A stretch of 64,000 bases of DNA from Lepidostoma basale (GCA_022606425.2 JAHDVF020001359.1:372001-436000), one strand, 5' to 3'. Shown: positions 11,851-25,200, counted from the stretch's first letter. Numbers and translations: made by a program. The notes: a model not told the origin generated them from the sequence alone.

Positions 11851-12473
11851 GTACCTACCATTTTATAAAAGCTCTCAATGTGTCTGATTAAATAAAATAA
11901 AAAATAGTCAATGGATTAAATTAAATATTTATTAAATGTAATATTGACAAGGTTATTAGGGTTATTTAAATTATGTCTAAATTCAATAAATATCTGAATT
12001 GTGTAATTATAGAACTATCTCCACATAAATTATATTTTTAGAAAATTCTTCGCTTAATGATTAATTACTGGTTTTACAAAAGTGAAAGAACACACTTAAA
12101 ATAAATAAGTTTTATTATTAAGTTAATACTAAAGAATTTAAATCAATAGTATTAGATTTTTTATACAATCCTCAATGTGAGCAGAAACAGTAGCCCATAA
12201 TGAAGAAAGAACCGTGTCATGTCCAGGATTGAACCCTGTCCCCTGGATCAGGTGTTAAGCGTTCTGCCCCCCTAGATCATCACCTGCGTATACACTAAAA
12301 ACACGCACACTCTGCTGTTAGCCAATATAAGAGCGAAGCAAAGAAGCGAGTTACACCTACATAATGTATAAACTAACATTCTGATGTTTACTATTATATA
12401 TGTAATCACTTTAGAGAAAGGTCATTACGATGAATATAAAACATGTCAGTGGATTTGTAGAAGAACCATTTTT

Positions 12474-15400
12474 TTATGAAGGAACTCTTTTTATGACGGA
12501 ATTCGGTTGCAGTTCCGGGTCATCTTCTGTTCCTTCCTCGTTATCGGACTCTCCTTCCGACACGTCCGTTAAGCACTCGTGGTCTCTCTCTCCCACTTGT
12601 AAAAAGTCATCCTGCGGGGGTCCTATAGTAATCCAAATGAAGACATTTGTTATTCAACTTTATTTATAGTTACTTTTATTTGTTACTCTTGTGGGTTCAA
12701 GGTTCTATGACTACCGAAGGTCCCGGATTCGATTCCCGGCGATGGCAGTGTGATTGTCACACTCTTTGGTCTGGTATAAAATTCACGTGACAATAAAATG
12801 GCGATAAATCAGGTAACTATCACATGTCACACGACCTTCGTGGCCGAGTGGTAAGTGCATTGACTGCCACCCCGAAGGTTCCGGGTTCGATTCCCGGCGA
12901 AGACAGTGTGATTGTCACACTGTCTTTGGTCTGGTGAAGAATTCACGTGACAATAAAATGACGATAGATTAGCTACCTATCACATGTCACGAGAATCACT
13001 ATGATAGCTATGATACCCTTTACATCGATTTGGCTAATGCTGTCATGATGTAAAGAGCGATTCAACAAAATAATAATAATAATAATAATGTCATGAGAAT
13101 TAATATAGTAACAAATTTTTTTTTTTTTAATAAAAAGGTTTAAACGACCCGTTGAATAAAAAAAAAATGCCGGTTCACATTAGAGTTCTGGAAATGAAGC
13201 ATGGAACTGTAGAAGAAGGATGAGAACAGAAATATGAGGTTTAGACGAATGTGTGTAAACGATGTATGATAGCATTTCAAATACTGCTAAGTATAAGGGA
13301 GGAATATAGAGCGGAAGAAAGTATTATAAAAGGATTATTCCTTTGGTTTTTAACATACGGAATAGTGGATGAAGAAAGAATGGCTATGAAAGTGTATGTT
13401 AATAATGCGACGGATTACGGAGTCGAGGAGAACTAAGAAAATTTAATTAATTGACTAACTAACTAACTAACCATCACACCGTCTCCCCGAAAAGGTAGGC
13501 AGAAAGAATGGACTGTCACACTTTTACTGATGTGGCACTCCATCCTTCTCTTTTCGCCCCGCGGGAGACGCGGTGTGATGGGTTGCGAACCTATTAATTG
13601 ACTAAATTTTTCAAATTTTAAAGGTCGCTCATATTAGAAGTCTGAACAATCGACGTGTATGTATATTTCGCTGTATGAATGAGAGAATAATTAAATTTTT
13701 TTTTTTTTTTAATTATTCATAATATTTGTTATAACAAAAGTATAAACGTTCCGGAATGAATCATTTTAATATAGAAACCTGACCACATTTGTGAACATTT
13801 TTTATAATGTATTTTTAATATTTATATTTAGGTATATAATATCAATGATGAAGCGCTAACATGTGTCCGAAACATGTTTGGTATTTAATTAAATTTTTTT
13901 TAAATAAAGTGAGTTGTATACAACCTAAGTATATAAAAAAGAAACATTAAATTGAATATAAAATATCTTACGTTCTTTGTGGGTAACATTCCCGCTGTAG
14001 TCGGGGAACTGGGGGGGAGCGGGGGTGACGGGGCGGCTCCCTCCCTCGTCGGAACTTCCCGCGCTCATCTCTTCTTCGTCGCAGTCCTCTATCTGACATT
14101 GTTTAGCAATACCCACAAACATTACATTTACAAAGGAACAATCATTTTAACCACATAAAATACTTATTTTGAGAGTTTATAAATGAAAATACCCTCAAAA
14201 TATTATACTAAAATATCCATTAACAATACACAAGTGGTACCTAATCCAATGTCAATAGTCGGCAATTTTCAATATAAATATGTAAAGGGTGTTTTTTTAG
14301 AGGTATACAAATTAAAAATGAAAAAAAACATAAAAATAATGTTAATGTCTATGATATTGGCTTTATTCAATAGATACTTTTATGCAATTATTGTTTAAAT
14401 ATGATTTCGGACATATGAACGTCACGGCTAGCTCGAATGAAGCGCAATCGTGGAGTCCAATTTTCGACAACTTTATCGAGCAACTGGGGCCGTATATCGG
14501 CAATAACACGGCACCCTATGTATATTTTAATAGTGGATTTAAATCAATAATTTTATATGTTTCTTATATAATCTCCAATATGAGCCAAATAGTTCATTAT
14601 TATGAAAAAGAAATCGGGTTGGGCATAGGCTTGAGATACTCGCGCTAGATCGCGGAAAGGTTCACCATGCCCTATTGTTGAATACATTATTTTAAAATAT
14701 AATGTATGGAGCGCAATTTGTGGTGTGACATTTTTTAAATTGTATTTTGAAACAACTTTATTTTGTTTTTGAGACTAGCTTTTAATAAAACTAGTCGGTA
14801 GTTTAATAAAAAAAATAAAGTGGTAGTGATTTTAATTTTTTTCTCCATAGTTATGGTTTAGGGTGTACCTAAACAAAGTTATAAAATTTTACCGAATTTC
14901 GTATCAGCAACTGAACCACTCAAATTTTGTTTTGTCATATTTATATAGCGGTATCAATAATATAGTTTAAGTTTGATTTTTTTTCGTGGAAATAGTAGTA
15001 ATTTTGAATAACATAGACTTTATTTTTATATTATTTCTATAATAGTTCAGTATAGATCAACCTGATGATGATATAATCAAAGTAAAACCAAATTTAAAAA
15101 TCATTTTTTCATTTTAGAGTATGTCGGTGATATATTGTTAATTATTTAAGTTTTGTATTATTTTGGAGTATTATACGAGTATATAGTACACACACGCAAT
15201 GTTCTTCGAAATATAAATGAAGTAGGAATATTTTCAAATCATATCTATGTTTGTATTTATGCCAAATGCATTGTATTGTCTGCGAGTAATTCAAAAAGAG
15301 ATCTAACATAGGACTAGTGAAAGGAGTAAAGAAAATTATTTATATTTACGTGTATTTCAAAGGATTGCTGCTTCTTCCGGAAGTTAGTGAGAGCAGAACT

Positions 15401-15577
15401 GGATGGTCTATCGTCGTCATCATCATCGGTGAACATTTTCATGTTGCTCGGCGAGGGGGTCTCCTTGATGACCCCTTCGGATATTTGGAAGCCAACTTCC
15501 AGCTTCAGAGGGGGATCTTGCCCTACGGACCTCCTCCGGAGCCCGCAGGCGCTCTTCAAGTCCGAGGGGTTTTCCAT
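12474..15577 (-). CDS. Unrecognised small acidic protein, three coding exons
   Basis: Minus-strand exons 15577-15350 (76 codons, phase 0), 14092-13972 and 12622-12474 join in frame with AG/GT borders and give 165 residues ending at a TAA. The start ATG at 15577 sits in a good context (AAAGATGG), with an in-frame stop upstream in genomic sequence. The protein has a basic N-terminus (CGLRRRSVGQ), a DDDDDD run, RKKQQ, an acidic block EDCDEEEMSAGSSDEGG, a proline run PVTPAPPQFPDY and an acidic C-terminus (SEGESDNEEGTEDDPE) ending KRVPS. There is no signal peptide or membrane segment; it looks disordered. I do not recognise the family. The introns hold a tRNA SINE, LINE pieces and a transposase relic. 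It could be the C-terminal part of a longer protein if the first exon extends in another transcript. Confidence 0.7.
12684..12830 (+). mobile_element. tRNA-derived SINE, 5'-degraded copy
   Basis: Carries the pol III B-box (GGATTCGATTCCC), then the body (cagtgtgattgtcacac, attcacgtgacaataaaatg) and stops at cacatgtcac, directly joined to the next copy. Its tRNA head is degraded. Confidence 0.8.
12831..13090 (+). mobile_element. tRNA-derived SINE, full copy with (AAT)n tail
   Basis: The head has A-box-like TGGCCGAGTGG and B-box GGTTCGATTCCC at tRNA spacing. The body is shared with the copies at 12684 and 33890. The 3' end is an (AAT)n tail near 13068-13089. Pol III internal-promoter architecture; no amino-acid identity is assigned to the tRNA relic. 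Confidence 0.88.
13188..13435 (+). mobile_element. Fragment of the RTE-type LINE 3' end
   Basis: The stretch gaagcatggaact, agaagaaggatga, ttagacgaatgtgt matches the C-terminal LINE region at 4132-4455, heavily mutated. It lies in the last intron of the small acidic gene. Confidence 0.65.
13447..13591 (-). mobile_element. Short SINE-like element with the LINE tail
   Basis: On the minus strand it runs from GGTTCGCAACCCATCACACC through GGGGCGAAAAGAGAAGGATGG to the LINE 3' end (TTTCTGCCTACC...GTGATGGTTAG) and a TTAG tandem tail. Two more copies lie at 21406-21543 and 24508-24641. Confidence 0.75.
13845..13885 (+). repeat. Hammerhead-like repeat motif
   Basis: ATGATGA, a spacer with weak pairing, then GAAACATGTTTGG. 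Same order of parts as at 40178-40216. It lies in an intron of the small acidic gene. Confidence 0.45.
14280..14525 (-). mobile_element. C-terminal relic of a Tc1/mariner-type transposase
   Basis: On the minus strand 14520-14395 reads VIADIRPQLLDKVVENWTPR, then LRFIRASRDVHMSEIIFK, which resembles the C-terminal end of DD-type transposases of the IS630/Tc1/mariner group. A possible terminal repeat (agggtgtttttttagaggta) lies downstream near 14285. Recognition rests on memory of the family. Confidence 0.5.
15055..15100 (+). repeat. CTGATGA-type repeat motif, degraded
   Basis: CTGATGA at 15062-15068 is followed by GATATAATC pairing and AAAACC. Weak copy of the motif described for 40178-40216, in the first coding intron of the small acidic gene. 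Confidence 0.35.
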
Positions 15578-15694
15578 CTTTAGAGCGCGTGTTTACGGTA
15601 GGTACTCTGGAAATATTTGTAATGCTATGTATTCGTAACTGTTTAGTTTGAAACACTCTTATATTATAATATTGGAGTTTATTTATTTAATTAC

Positions 15695-16015
15695 TATGAA
15701 TTGAAGCATGGAACTGGCATTAAAAATATAAAAGTAGTAATTAGATCTATTGCATTTTTTCTACTAAGAAAGAATGGTCAAAAAGAATATGTTAACGATG
15801 TAAATGAAACTAGAAATAGAGGAAGACTGAGGAAAACGTGGCACGATCAAATAAATCAAATATTGAATGTCGGCCACGTGAGGAGTCGGAGAAATCGACG
15901 CGCGTGCATGACACGATGTATGAATGTTAAGGAATCGAGAGAAATATGTCAGGAAAGAAAAGTGTGGCAGTCCATTATTTCTGTCTACCCCTTCGGCAAA
16001 ATGGCGTGATGATTA
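15695..16015 (+). mobile_element. 3' end of the RTE-type LINE
   Basis: Plus-strand frame with [40 protein letters not shown] and a C-terminal VYPFGKMA, followed by gtgatgattagttagctagt, the family's TTAG tail. Upstream of the small acidic gene. Confidence 0.85.
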
Positions 16016-16029
16016 GTTAGCTAGTTATT

Positions 16030-16175
16030 AGATCTCTTAGAAAAATATGTAATAAATTTGCATGACAGGATCTATGAATGTTGAAGAAGCGAGAGAAGTA
16101 GGCCATGAAAGAACTGTGTGGCGATCCGTTTTTTCTGCCTACCCCTTCGGTAGATGGGAAGATGGTTAGTTAGTT
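16030..16175 (+). mobile_element. Second adjacent LINE 3' end fragment
   Basis: Shares gatctatgaatgttgaagaa, tttctgcctacc and gatggttagttagt with the LINE ends at 4455-4516 and 15900-16010, so it is another truncated insertion of the same family. Confidence 0.7.
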
Positions 16176-16721
16176 TTTCAAACAATTGATAATGTTGAAA
16201 TATGTGCTTCCGCCAAAACAATGGATTCCATTCATTACTCGTACAAACGCTAAACATTTATTAACACTGGGTTTGTTTTCAGTGGTGAAATATTTCCTCT
16301 TACCATTTGATAATTGGATTACATTTCACATGCCTAGTCATATTATTATTACGCGTATCACATTAGTATTAGGTTTTTTAAAAACTCATAAAGAGATATT
16401 AAACCACATTATCTGTCCCTGCCAGATAATGGATAGTAAATACTCGTATAATAACGAAACCTCGAACTTGAGAAAACCCGGTGAAAATTAAGAAATTAAA
16501 TATGATATGAGATGTCCTATCGCGCAAAATATTCATGAAATACGTTGTATTAAAACTTATTTAAACAAATCCGTAAGAATCTTTAAATGGCCACTAATTT
16601 TCGTTGTCCGTCTTTGCTCTCTCTTACATACATGCAGTAAATGAAACCGATTGTTAATTGTTATTAGTTTAATAAATAATGTTAAATAAGAATTAAAAGT
16701 ACGTATATAGACGAGACTTAC

Positions 16722-16860
16722 CGTGAGAACTGGCCGTGTACCTTGTTTGAGGGGAAGTAAGATGAAAAGTGATATGTACCGAGCGTCGCATACCTGTGGG
16801 CGGAGTGCGCGCTCCACGGAGGCTCGGCCGGCGGCGGTCACCTGTCCAGGAAGCCTTGCA
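16722..16860 (-). other. GC-rich candidate 5' exon/promoter of the small acidic gene
   Basis: A GC-rich island in AT-rich DNA with two good minus-strand donors (CACG/GTAAGT after 16722 and ACAG/GTATGCG after 16794). No reading frame from it joins the 15577 exon in the coding phase, so it is best read as a non-coding first exon. Inference only. Confidence 0.35.
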
Positions 16861-19202
16861 GGGCGCAAAGCTTGCTTAGGGGACGGCAATAGTTCATTGC
16901 TTTACAATGGCTTTTAAAATTGTACACACTACAGAGATTTATTAATATATAACGAATCTTTTTATAAAGTAATACTACTATGTACAAATTTATACTTCCA
17001 TGAAATTCGCGAAAGTTATAAAATGTCTTACCATTCGAATTTTTAAGAATAGTCGGGTACAAATAAAACGGGTAGCTTATGTATTCTGTTAACAAAACAC
17101 TAAATTATCATTTTGTCATGCTTTATTAGGGTATTTATTTTTGTGTGGAATATTTTTAAAATTAATAAAATCACTTATGTAATTTGTTTAATATCACATT
17201 ATTTTTTTAAATACTAATCGGGTTCGCTCCTACCATAGCTTCGTCAGAGTAACAAAACGAACTGAAAAAAATATTTATTTTTTTGTTAAACAAGCAGATA
17301 ACGAAAAAGTGATTTTAGTAAAAACCAGAAAATAATTTAAAAGTAATTTTAGTACAAAATTTTATGCATTAAATTTTTTTTATTGAGTTATACTCGGCTT
17401 ACAGGCTTTTAATATATTGTCATTATATATGAGAAAAATTGAGTCTCAGAATTTGTGGTGTGTGGAGCCACCCCTATTTGCAATCAAATTGGATTATAAC
17501 ATAATAGTATTGAAATTCCTCCTTTAAACTTCTTTGTGTTGTCTCTTAGACATTTAATGTAGGGCACACAACAGGTAGGTACCTACCGCGGCAGTGGGCA
17601 CACTAAATCACTCGTTATACTCGCTCCTTTGTACGCTCACTTTCAATTAGGAGCTTTGTACGAAGACCCGACGGGGGAAATTAGTTCTTTCAAGGGCGGG
17701 CTTTTCCGATTTATAATATTTATTATAATATATTTGTTCATGGGCTTGGGATCATTTAGCCTATATATTGCAGAGTATGTTTGTTTCTAATTAAGCCAAG
17801 AACATTATTTAAGTCTCTCTTATTCTGTTTACATAAAAGCCTATAAGTTGACGTAAGGTCTAATAAATAAATAATACGAATGAAAACGTCTGTTTTCTAG
17901 AAGTTTTATTATAATTTATGGAAATGGCATAAAAATGAAAGACAAAAGTAATGGGAATGATGGAATAAATTAACAAAAGTATTAGAAACCCCAACATAAC
18001 ACTAATATCAATGAACAGACAAACATATACTCATCCCCACTCCTTCATATATTATGATTCCGATATCGTATTAGACTCTCCGAACTCTTGATTGTGCGTA
18101 CTACAGACGAGAAGAACATACTGATTGCGTCTACGCAATGCAGAAGAGCAAAATGATATACTCATTATCATTAATAATTTTGAAATATTATACGTAAAAT
18201 CATTCACATAATAATTGGTAAATAATAGTTAAAATATGTTTTTTTTTTTCAGAAACACTTAAATACCATTCAGATTTATATATGAATTCGCATATTACCT
18301 ATGCAAACATTGTATTCATAAATAATCATAAAATTCTTTAACAAGTTCCAGGTAATACTCTCCAGTATTCTGGGGCTTATACCACAATATTAATATCAAC
18401 GGTGTATTAAGCCGCATCAATTACCTTAATTAACGCATTCTGCTCCTTTAAATCATGTACAAAAACAACAACGCATTTGTTTTTCGCGACATTTGATAAT
18501 GAAATGGGAAACCTGTCATTCCCATTAACTATTACATAATAAATATAATAAAATTTATTATTTATTATATAATATAATATAATAAAATTCTAGGAAACCG
18601 AGGTTTTCATTTGTATTATTTGTTTAATATGGAGTTTTACACCATTATTCACGAAATAATAAATATTTAATATTTAGGCTCATCTTGATTAAACTATTTC
18701 ATGTGTTTATAGAATTAAGCTGTTTATCCAATAAATTCATTATTTAAAAAAAAATGGATGTGTTAAAGGAAGCAAGGATCACAACATCAAAGAGATACCC
18801 CACGTTAATATTAGTATCTTTTTCAATTGCGTAGTATTATTATTTAAAATAAATTTCCATCAAGAGATTGCAGTAAAATCATTTAATTGTTATTGAGTTG
18901 TGTGCGTAGTGTACTGTGAGTGGTAACAAAACATCAGACCGATTCTTTTTGAATTTGGTTGTAGTACCTAGTAATGAAAAAAAAAACTTTATTCAGGTAC
19001 AGCTCTACTCTTACTGAAAAATCATATTTTATTATATTATAATAAACATACCTTTTCACAGACCAGGTTGTAAATTCATATGAAATTGAAATAATATTAA
19101 ATGACAACATGTTTACATAAAAGTACACTTTTAATTTGTCTTACATAAATATACGAGTAATCGAGAATTTTTGATTGTTTGTATCTAAAACTAATAGTGT
19201 GT
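16861..19202. other. Intergenic region with repeat relics
   Basis: No gene is seen. At 17214-17250 the minus strand has CTGACGA, a GCT/AGC hairpin and GAAC (degraded hammerhead-like motif). Family A arms lie at 17866-17940 and 18480-18640 (cgaatgaaaacgtctgtttt; ttctagg; gtattatttgtttaatatgg). The rest is AT-rich without clear features. Confidence 0.5.
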
Positions 19203-22200
19203 TTATGATTTTAAGGGTTTCTCGTAGTTATCTGTAGCCACGTCACTAGAGAGAGATGATAGTTCAGCCTTGTCCTTCTGGAAAATAAACATTTCGTGAG
19301 ACTTTAGTTATTCTCTTTGTATACCATATAATTGGTTATTTAAAAAGTCCTGGGTATAAAACAAATATCATTTATTAATACGTAGGTTGTTTAGAAAATT
19401 TATTGTATAGCAAGTTAAGACACTAATAAATGTCATTCCCATAAAATACGAGGGCAGTTTGATAAGTCAGTGATTGAATTTCCCGGGCAGTAACTTTAAA
19501 TGCAATACTGCTCCCGTCAACTGCCATCTATGAATAGACTACTGTACAATTTTGAGAAGGCTGCACCATTTTGTTTGTATTTGACAGCCAGTGAAAGCAA
19601 ACAATCCGATGAATTGTAACGAAAATGCAAAAAAGCTAATTTCATGTGCTGATTAAGCATTATTTTTTGCGTAAAAAAACCATCACCGAAACCAAGCAAA
19701 TGCTTGAGAAATACTGTGTAAAGTCTGCACCATCAATTCCAATGATTAAGACGTAGTGTACTGACTTCTGTTATGGCCGTACCAGCACAAGTGACGCCGA
19801 ACGTTCAGGTCGCCCAAAAGAGGCCGTCACGCCAGAAATCGTCGATAAAATCCATGGAATGATATCGGACGATCGGAGAATGAAAGTGCGTGAGATGGCT
19901 GAGGCTGTAGGCATCTCAACTGAGCGGGTACATCACATTTAACATGAATATTTGGACATGAAAAAGCTATCCTTGATTACCTTGAAAGTGTAGAACGATC
20001 ACCGGCAAATATTATTCAGAGCTTTTGGACAGATTCGATATTGATTGAAGCAGAAACGACCGCATTTGACGAAGAAAAAAGTGCTGTTCCGTCAAGACAA
20101 AAAATCCATAAATTGGGCTACGCACTGCTACCCCGTCCGGCATATTCTCTAGATTTACCCCTTTGCGACTATTTTCTGTTTCCAAACCTGAAGAAATGGC
20201 TGGGTGGTAAGAGATTTGGGTCTAATGAAGAGGTCATCACAGAAACAAACGCCTATTTTGAGGGCCTTGAGAAAACATTTTTTTTGGAAGGAAAAAAAAA
20301 TGGAAAAACGCGGGACAAAACGTATCGAGCTAAAAAGAGACTATGTTGAGAAATAAAATGCTTATTTGCCGAAAAATACATCCTATATTCAAAAAGTCAC
20401 TGACTTATCAAACCGCCCTCGTATAATAAGACTTCTAGAAAACAGACGTTTTCATTCGTATTAATTATTTAATATGATATTTTAAATGAGTGTACAAGAA
20501 ACAATAAATAAATATATTATATCGTTTCTTGAACAATGATGTAAAACTCCATATTAAATAATTAATACGAATGAAAACGTCAGTTTTCTAGAAGTTTTAT
20601 TATATTTTATGGGAATGACATGTTTCGTCATTCCAAGGCATTATCAAATGTTATTTGATAATGCCTTAGAAGGGCGAAACATATCATTCCCATAAAATAT
20701 AATAAAACTTCTCGAAAACTGACGTTTTCATTCGTATTAATTATTAAATATATTGTACTTAACATATTGTATCGTTTCATTACCCCGTCAAAGCTCGACA
20801 TTATTAAATTAACGAATGTATGGAATAAGACACATGTCGATTAAAAATAATATTTTATATTATAAATTGCTACGAAAGTACGGTAATTTTAGAATCGGAA
20901 TGCTTGAAAACATTATTTATTTTAAGATAAATTAGTAGTAGCTTACCCTGTGTATGACATTCGAAAATGAATTGGACTTGGATGAATAGAATTTCCTCAT
21001 GAAGGGTGCCAAGAGGGCCGCGTCGACCTGATGAATGTCCACCGGGTCCCAGAGCAGACTCACGGCGAGGGCCACTGCCATCGATATGACCGCACCTACC
21101 GCCGTGTACCAGAGGTATGACATCTGGTAAAGTGCGAACACTTCCCTGCAATTATTACACAACATATAATCATTACTTAACCATACACAATATTATATCT
21201 ACTTGTTATATTTTAACGTTTGGAAAGTTTGAAATGTGAGTGTACTCGTATAGTTTGACTGTATTTCGAGTGTTTCTGCTTTAGAATATGACTTTTCTTT
21301 GTTGTTTTGTTTCGGGCTGACTTATTATTAAGACTACGTGGCTACAATGTTTTTTTGTATTTTTTACAAAAGTTTCCATAACATCAACATAACAAAAAAA
21401 CTACGAGGTTCGCAACCCATCACACCGCGACTCCCGCGGGGCGAAAAGAGAAGGATGGAATGCCGCATCAGTAAAAGTGTGACAGTCCATTCTTTCTGCC
21501 TACCCTTTCGGGGAGACGGCGTGATGGTTAGTTAGTTAGTTAGTTCCATAACATCATTTGATAATGTAACATATATAAATGATAAAATGTTGAATCGAGT
21601 TAAATGCAGCCCCGAAATTATAAATTTCAATTTCCCGATTTTAGGAAATAGAACATATTTGATGTTTATTCCCACAAACATTTTACTTACCCCGAACGAT
21701 TTTCAGATTCCGTCAAATTGGACTTAGGATTGATCTCAAATCGGTAAGTGCAGTTCTCTACACTGACCGGTTTCACTTCGAATGACAAGTCCCCTTTAGC
21801 TATGGCCGCTTGCGCGCTGAGACATATCCAGCCCATAGCTATCAGACCAGTTATTCCTCCGATTAAAGCACCCTAAAATAAGTAAAAAAAATTAACGCAT
21901 TAAATTTTCTAGCACATCCTCATTTGTGAGCTATATTATGTAATGCAATTTGCACACGTATGTCCTTAACCTTTATCTGCCGCGCACTTGACCAATACTT
22001 AATCCGCAATCGTCATAAGTCATAACACTTGGTATAACAACTGTATGTACGAGTAAGTTTGTTCACATTTTTTTCCATAGACAAATCTAACGTCAAAATG
22101 GTAAATTATACGGAAAAGTTTTCAATTCGGCAAAGAAACCCATTTTCTAAATTTTGTTCATCATCGTTCGTGAACGTAATAAATAAAATGGGTCCCAGTA

Positions 22201-25200
22201 CAGAGCCTTGTGTCACACCAGATTTGATATTGAGAAATGAGGATTTTTGCCCGCGGGCTGCACATCTTGCGGACGATACGGCAGATAAGAGTCTATGCAA
22301 AATGGAATGTCAGGGCAATTTGGAATGCCTGGGAGTCGTATTACGAGTAAATTCGTCAATTTATATCTTTCATATTTTTGCATGTCTAACGAAGAATTAA
22401 ATATATGAAAACATTTGTCGATTAAATGAAATTTTAATTAACAAAAAACACAGTTTTTCGAAATCACAGTTTTATCATCGGAAGAACGATATAAACTATC
22501 GTTTTCCTGATAGTGAAGTTAAAAAAACAACGAAACATGTTGAAAAAAATGAACTTAAAAGTACGAGAAATAGTGTTTTGATTAACAAAACTCGTCATCA
22601 TGTAATGCCAAAGTGTTCGGGGCTTAAGTTTATAAAAAAATACATATCGATTTAGCGAAATTTCGTACCTTCGAGTGAACTCTGGGCAGCAACAGCCCCA
22701 TGGCACATATGCCCAAAGAAGCTCCGCACGTAATAGAGTTCAAGCTAATGGCCAACTGTAAAACAGTTCCCAACTTTTCAACTACAAAGACCAGACCTAC
22801 AAAATGGAATGTCGCCTTTGATTATACATTTCGGGGTGCAAATTATAAACTGATGTTTGAGTTACATCAATAATAACAATCATTTCACCACAAAACATTA
22901 CTAACATAGACACGTTACCCCCAAAATCAGCACGACAGCTTTCATTAGAATGTTGCTGTGATGCTCTGAGAGGGATTTCTTTGCGTACGGTTTGTAGAAG
23001 TCTTCCAGAACTACGGCAGCCATGGAGTTTAGGCCGGTCGAGAGGGAGCTGTGAACAAAAGGCCCTTTAAATAATCTTATCAGAAGTATAATATAACAAT
23101 TAAAACCATTAAAAAAATGGTCCATTTTTTTGGCCGAAACACTATGATACTTTAACATTTTATAACTGTTAATGCACAAACTTTGTTTTATATCACAATT
23201 GTATTTATTTAACGACAGCTGTTTGGTTGATGAAACAGCTGTCGTAAAATAAATATAATTGTGACATAAAACAAAGTTTTTGCATTAACGATTATAAAAT
23301 TTAAAAAAATGTTACGGTACAAGTAAGACTCGTTCAAAGTTACTAGACCCAGATTATTCGTGGGTTAAGGTTAGGCAGATACACGTAAATATAATAAGTT
23401 TTCGTGCAGTCTTTTAATTTTGTCAATAAATTAAAAATATTTTTTATCGTTTTAACATCGCCATTTGTGATTCAAAACCGCGCTTGTTGTCCAATTGCAA
23501 CGGAGGGATCAATTTAATTTAATTTCGTTAATTTTCTAACAGATTATACCGGGAGGACGTTAATACTTATAGTACTCAGAATACACGGTTTAAACTATTT
23601 GTTTCCTTATTTCAATATTCTGAGTATTAAACATATTAAAGAAAAATACACAAATTTTATTCTCAAAAATGCAAATATTGAGTATAAATCTAGGCTGATG
23701 ATTTCAATATGGCTAAGAGAAGAATCTACTATTTAATTGGTTCTATGGTTACAAAAGTGTGGTCTTGAACATAATAAATATAAAGGTGGGTAATGCCTCA
23801 GCGCAGCACTGAAGACGCCGGCGACGAAGAGGCCCGGCATGCCCGGGAAGCCGCCGAGTACGTCCATGACGTAGAGCGGCAGCAGCTGGTCCTTGGCGCG
23901 GGCGAGGCGCGTGCTGAGCGGGTCGCACACGTGGTACGTGGCGTAGATCAGCAGGCCGCAGTAGCTGCTCACGCACAGCAGGGACGTCACGCCCACGACG
24001 AAGAGGACCACCGCCCTGTTCACATGGAAACGCTCGTCAAGCCGGTCACACACGGAACATATTACTTTACAGGTAAACCTGTTCAGACAAGCCGAGGCGT
24101 GTATGTGACAAAACTGGCAAGTATCCCTATGGTACAGGCGAATTGAATTGAATAGAGAAAACATTTTATCTCTTGTGGTCAAGTGATACCTTCAGGTAAA
24201 TCAGCACGCTTGTGTTAACTCGCCTGTGCAGGTCTTGAGGGGTATGGTCGGTCCTGAACAGGTTTGTAAATCTCAAATCAGGTAAAATGTTGCGTGTATG
24301 ACCGGTTTTATTAAAATATTTTTCATCAGAACACTTCATTAAATTGTTATTTTTTTTAATATCGGCACTGAAGTAGGATGAAAACCATCTGAAAGGTATA
24401 GTATAGTGTAATGCAATATTTTTTAAGTATTTATTTAACTTTGTATCCACAACACAAAGTGAAAGCGAATGTGGAAGAAAAAATATTTTCAAGTATAAAA
24501 AAAAAAACTAGCTAACCATCACGCCGTCTTCTTGAAAGGGTAGGCAGAAAGAATGGACTGCCACACTTTAATCGATGCGGCACTTCATCCTTCTCTTTTC
24601 GCCCCGCGAGAGATGTGGTGTGATGGGTTGCGAACCTCATCGGCACCAATAGACATCTCCCGCGCACACTTCGATCGTCCAACGTCCACAAAATAAATCT
24701 AAAACAATTTATATAAAATACAATGATATAAAATAAAATAACAAAACACTTGTCGTCGGCTGGATGATCCGGCCATTAAAAGTATTTTCTCTAAATTTCT
24801 TTTGCGAGTATATTATTTATGGGACTTGCTCAAGACTGTTAATGTCAGCAGCACTAGGAAAATAGCCACAAAAAATAAATTTAACAGGATGGAAATGGAC
24901 ATAATTTTATATTTTATATATTAAAGTGCCTATAGTAAACAAATCATATAAAAAGTTTAATAAGTCTCTAACTAATAGATTTTGTGAAATGTTACTGTAC
25001 TATCATATTAATTAGTTTGAATTTTGATATTTCCAGTGTATGAACATGTCACAATGCAAAGTTAATCTAGAACTATTTTTATTTTTTGATATCCCATTTC
25101 TTCATTTTATTATAATTGAATGCGAAATCCACCATTCCTATTATTTTATCCATTTTGACAGTTAATAAATAAAAATGTATTCATTTTAACACAGATGAGT

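Noticed and set aside
12831..12905. Possible tRNA gene
   Set aside because: A- and B-boxes are present but no cloverleaf with a 7-bp acceptor stem and anticodon could be drawn, and the sequence repeats with a common body and AAT tail, so it is a SINE head.
16557..16889. 110-codon minus-strand frame over the GC-rich block
   Set aside because: It reads through two good splice donors and does not join the coding phase of the 15577 exon; the block is better explained as a non-coding first exon.
22440..22640. Another GAAACATG motif (22539) with a CTGATAG box
   Set aside because: The box lacks the CTGANGA pattern and the pairing between is poor, so it was not counted among the hammerhead-like cores.
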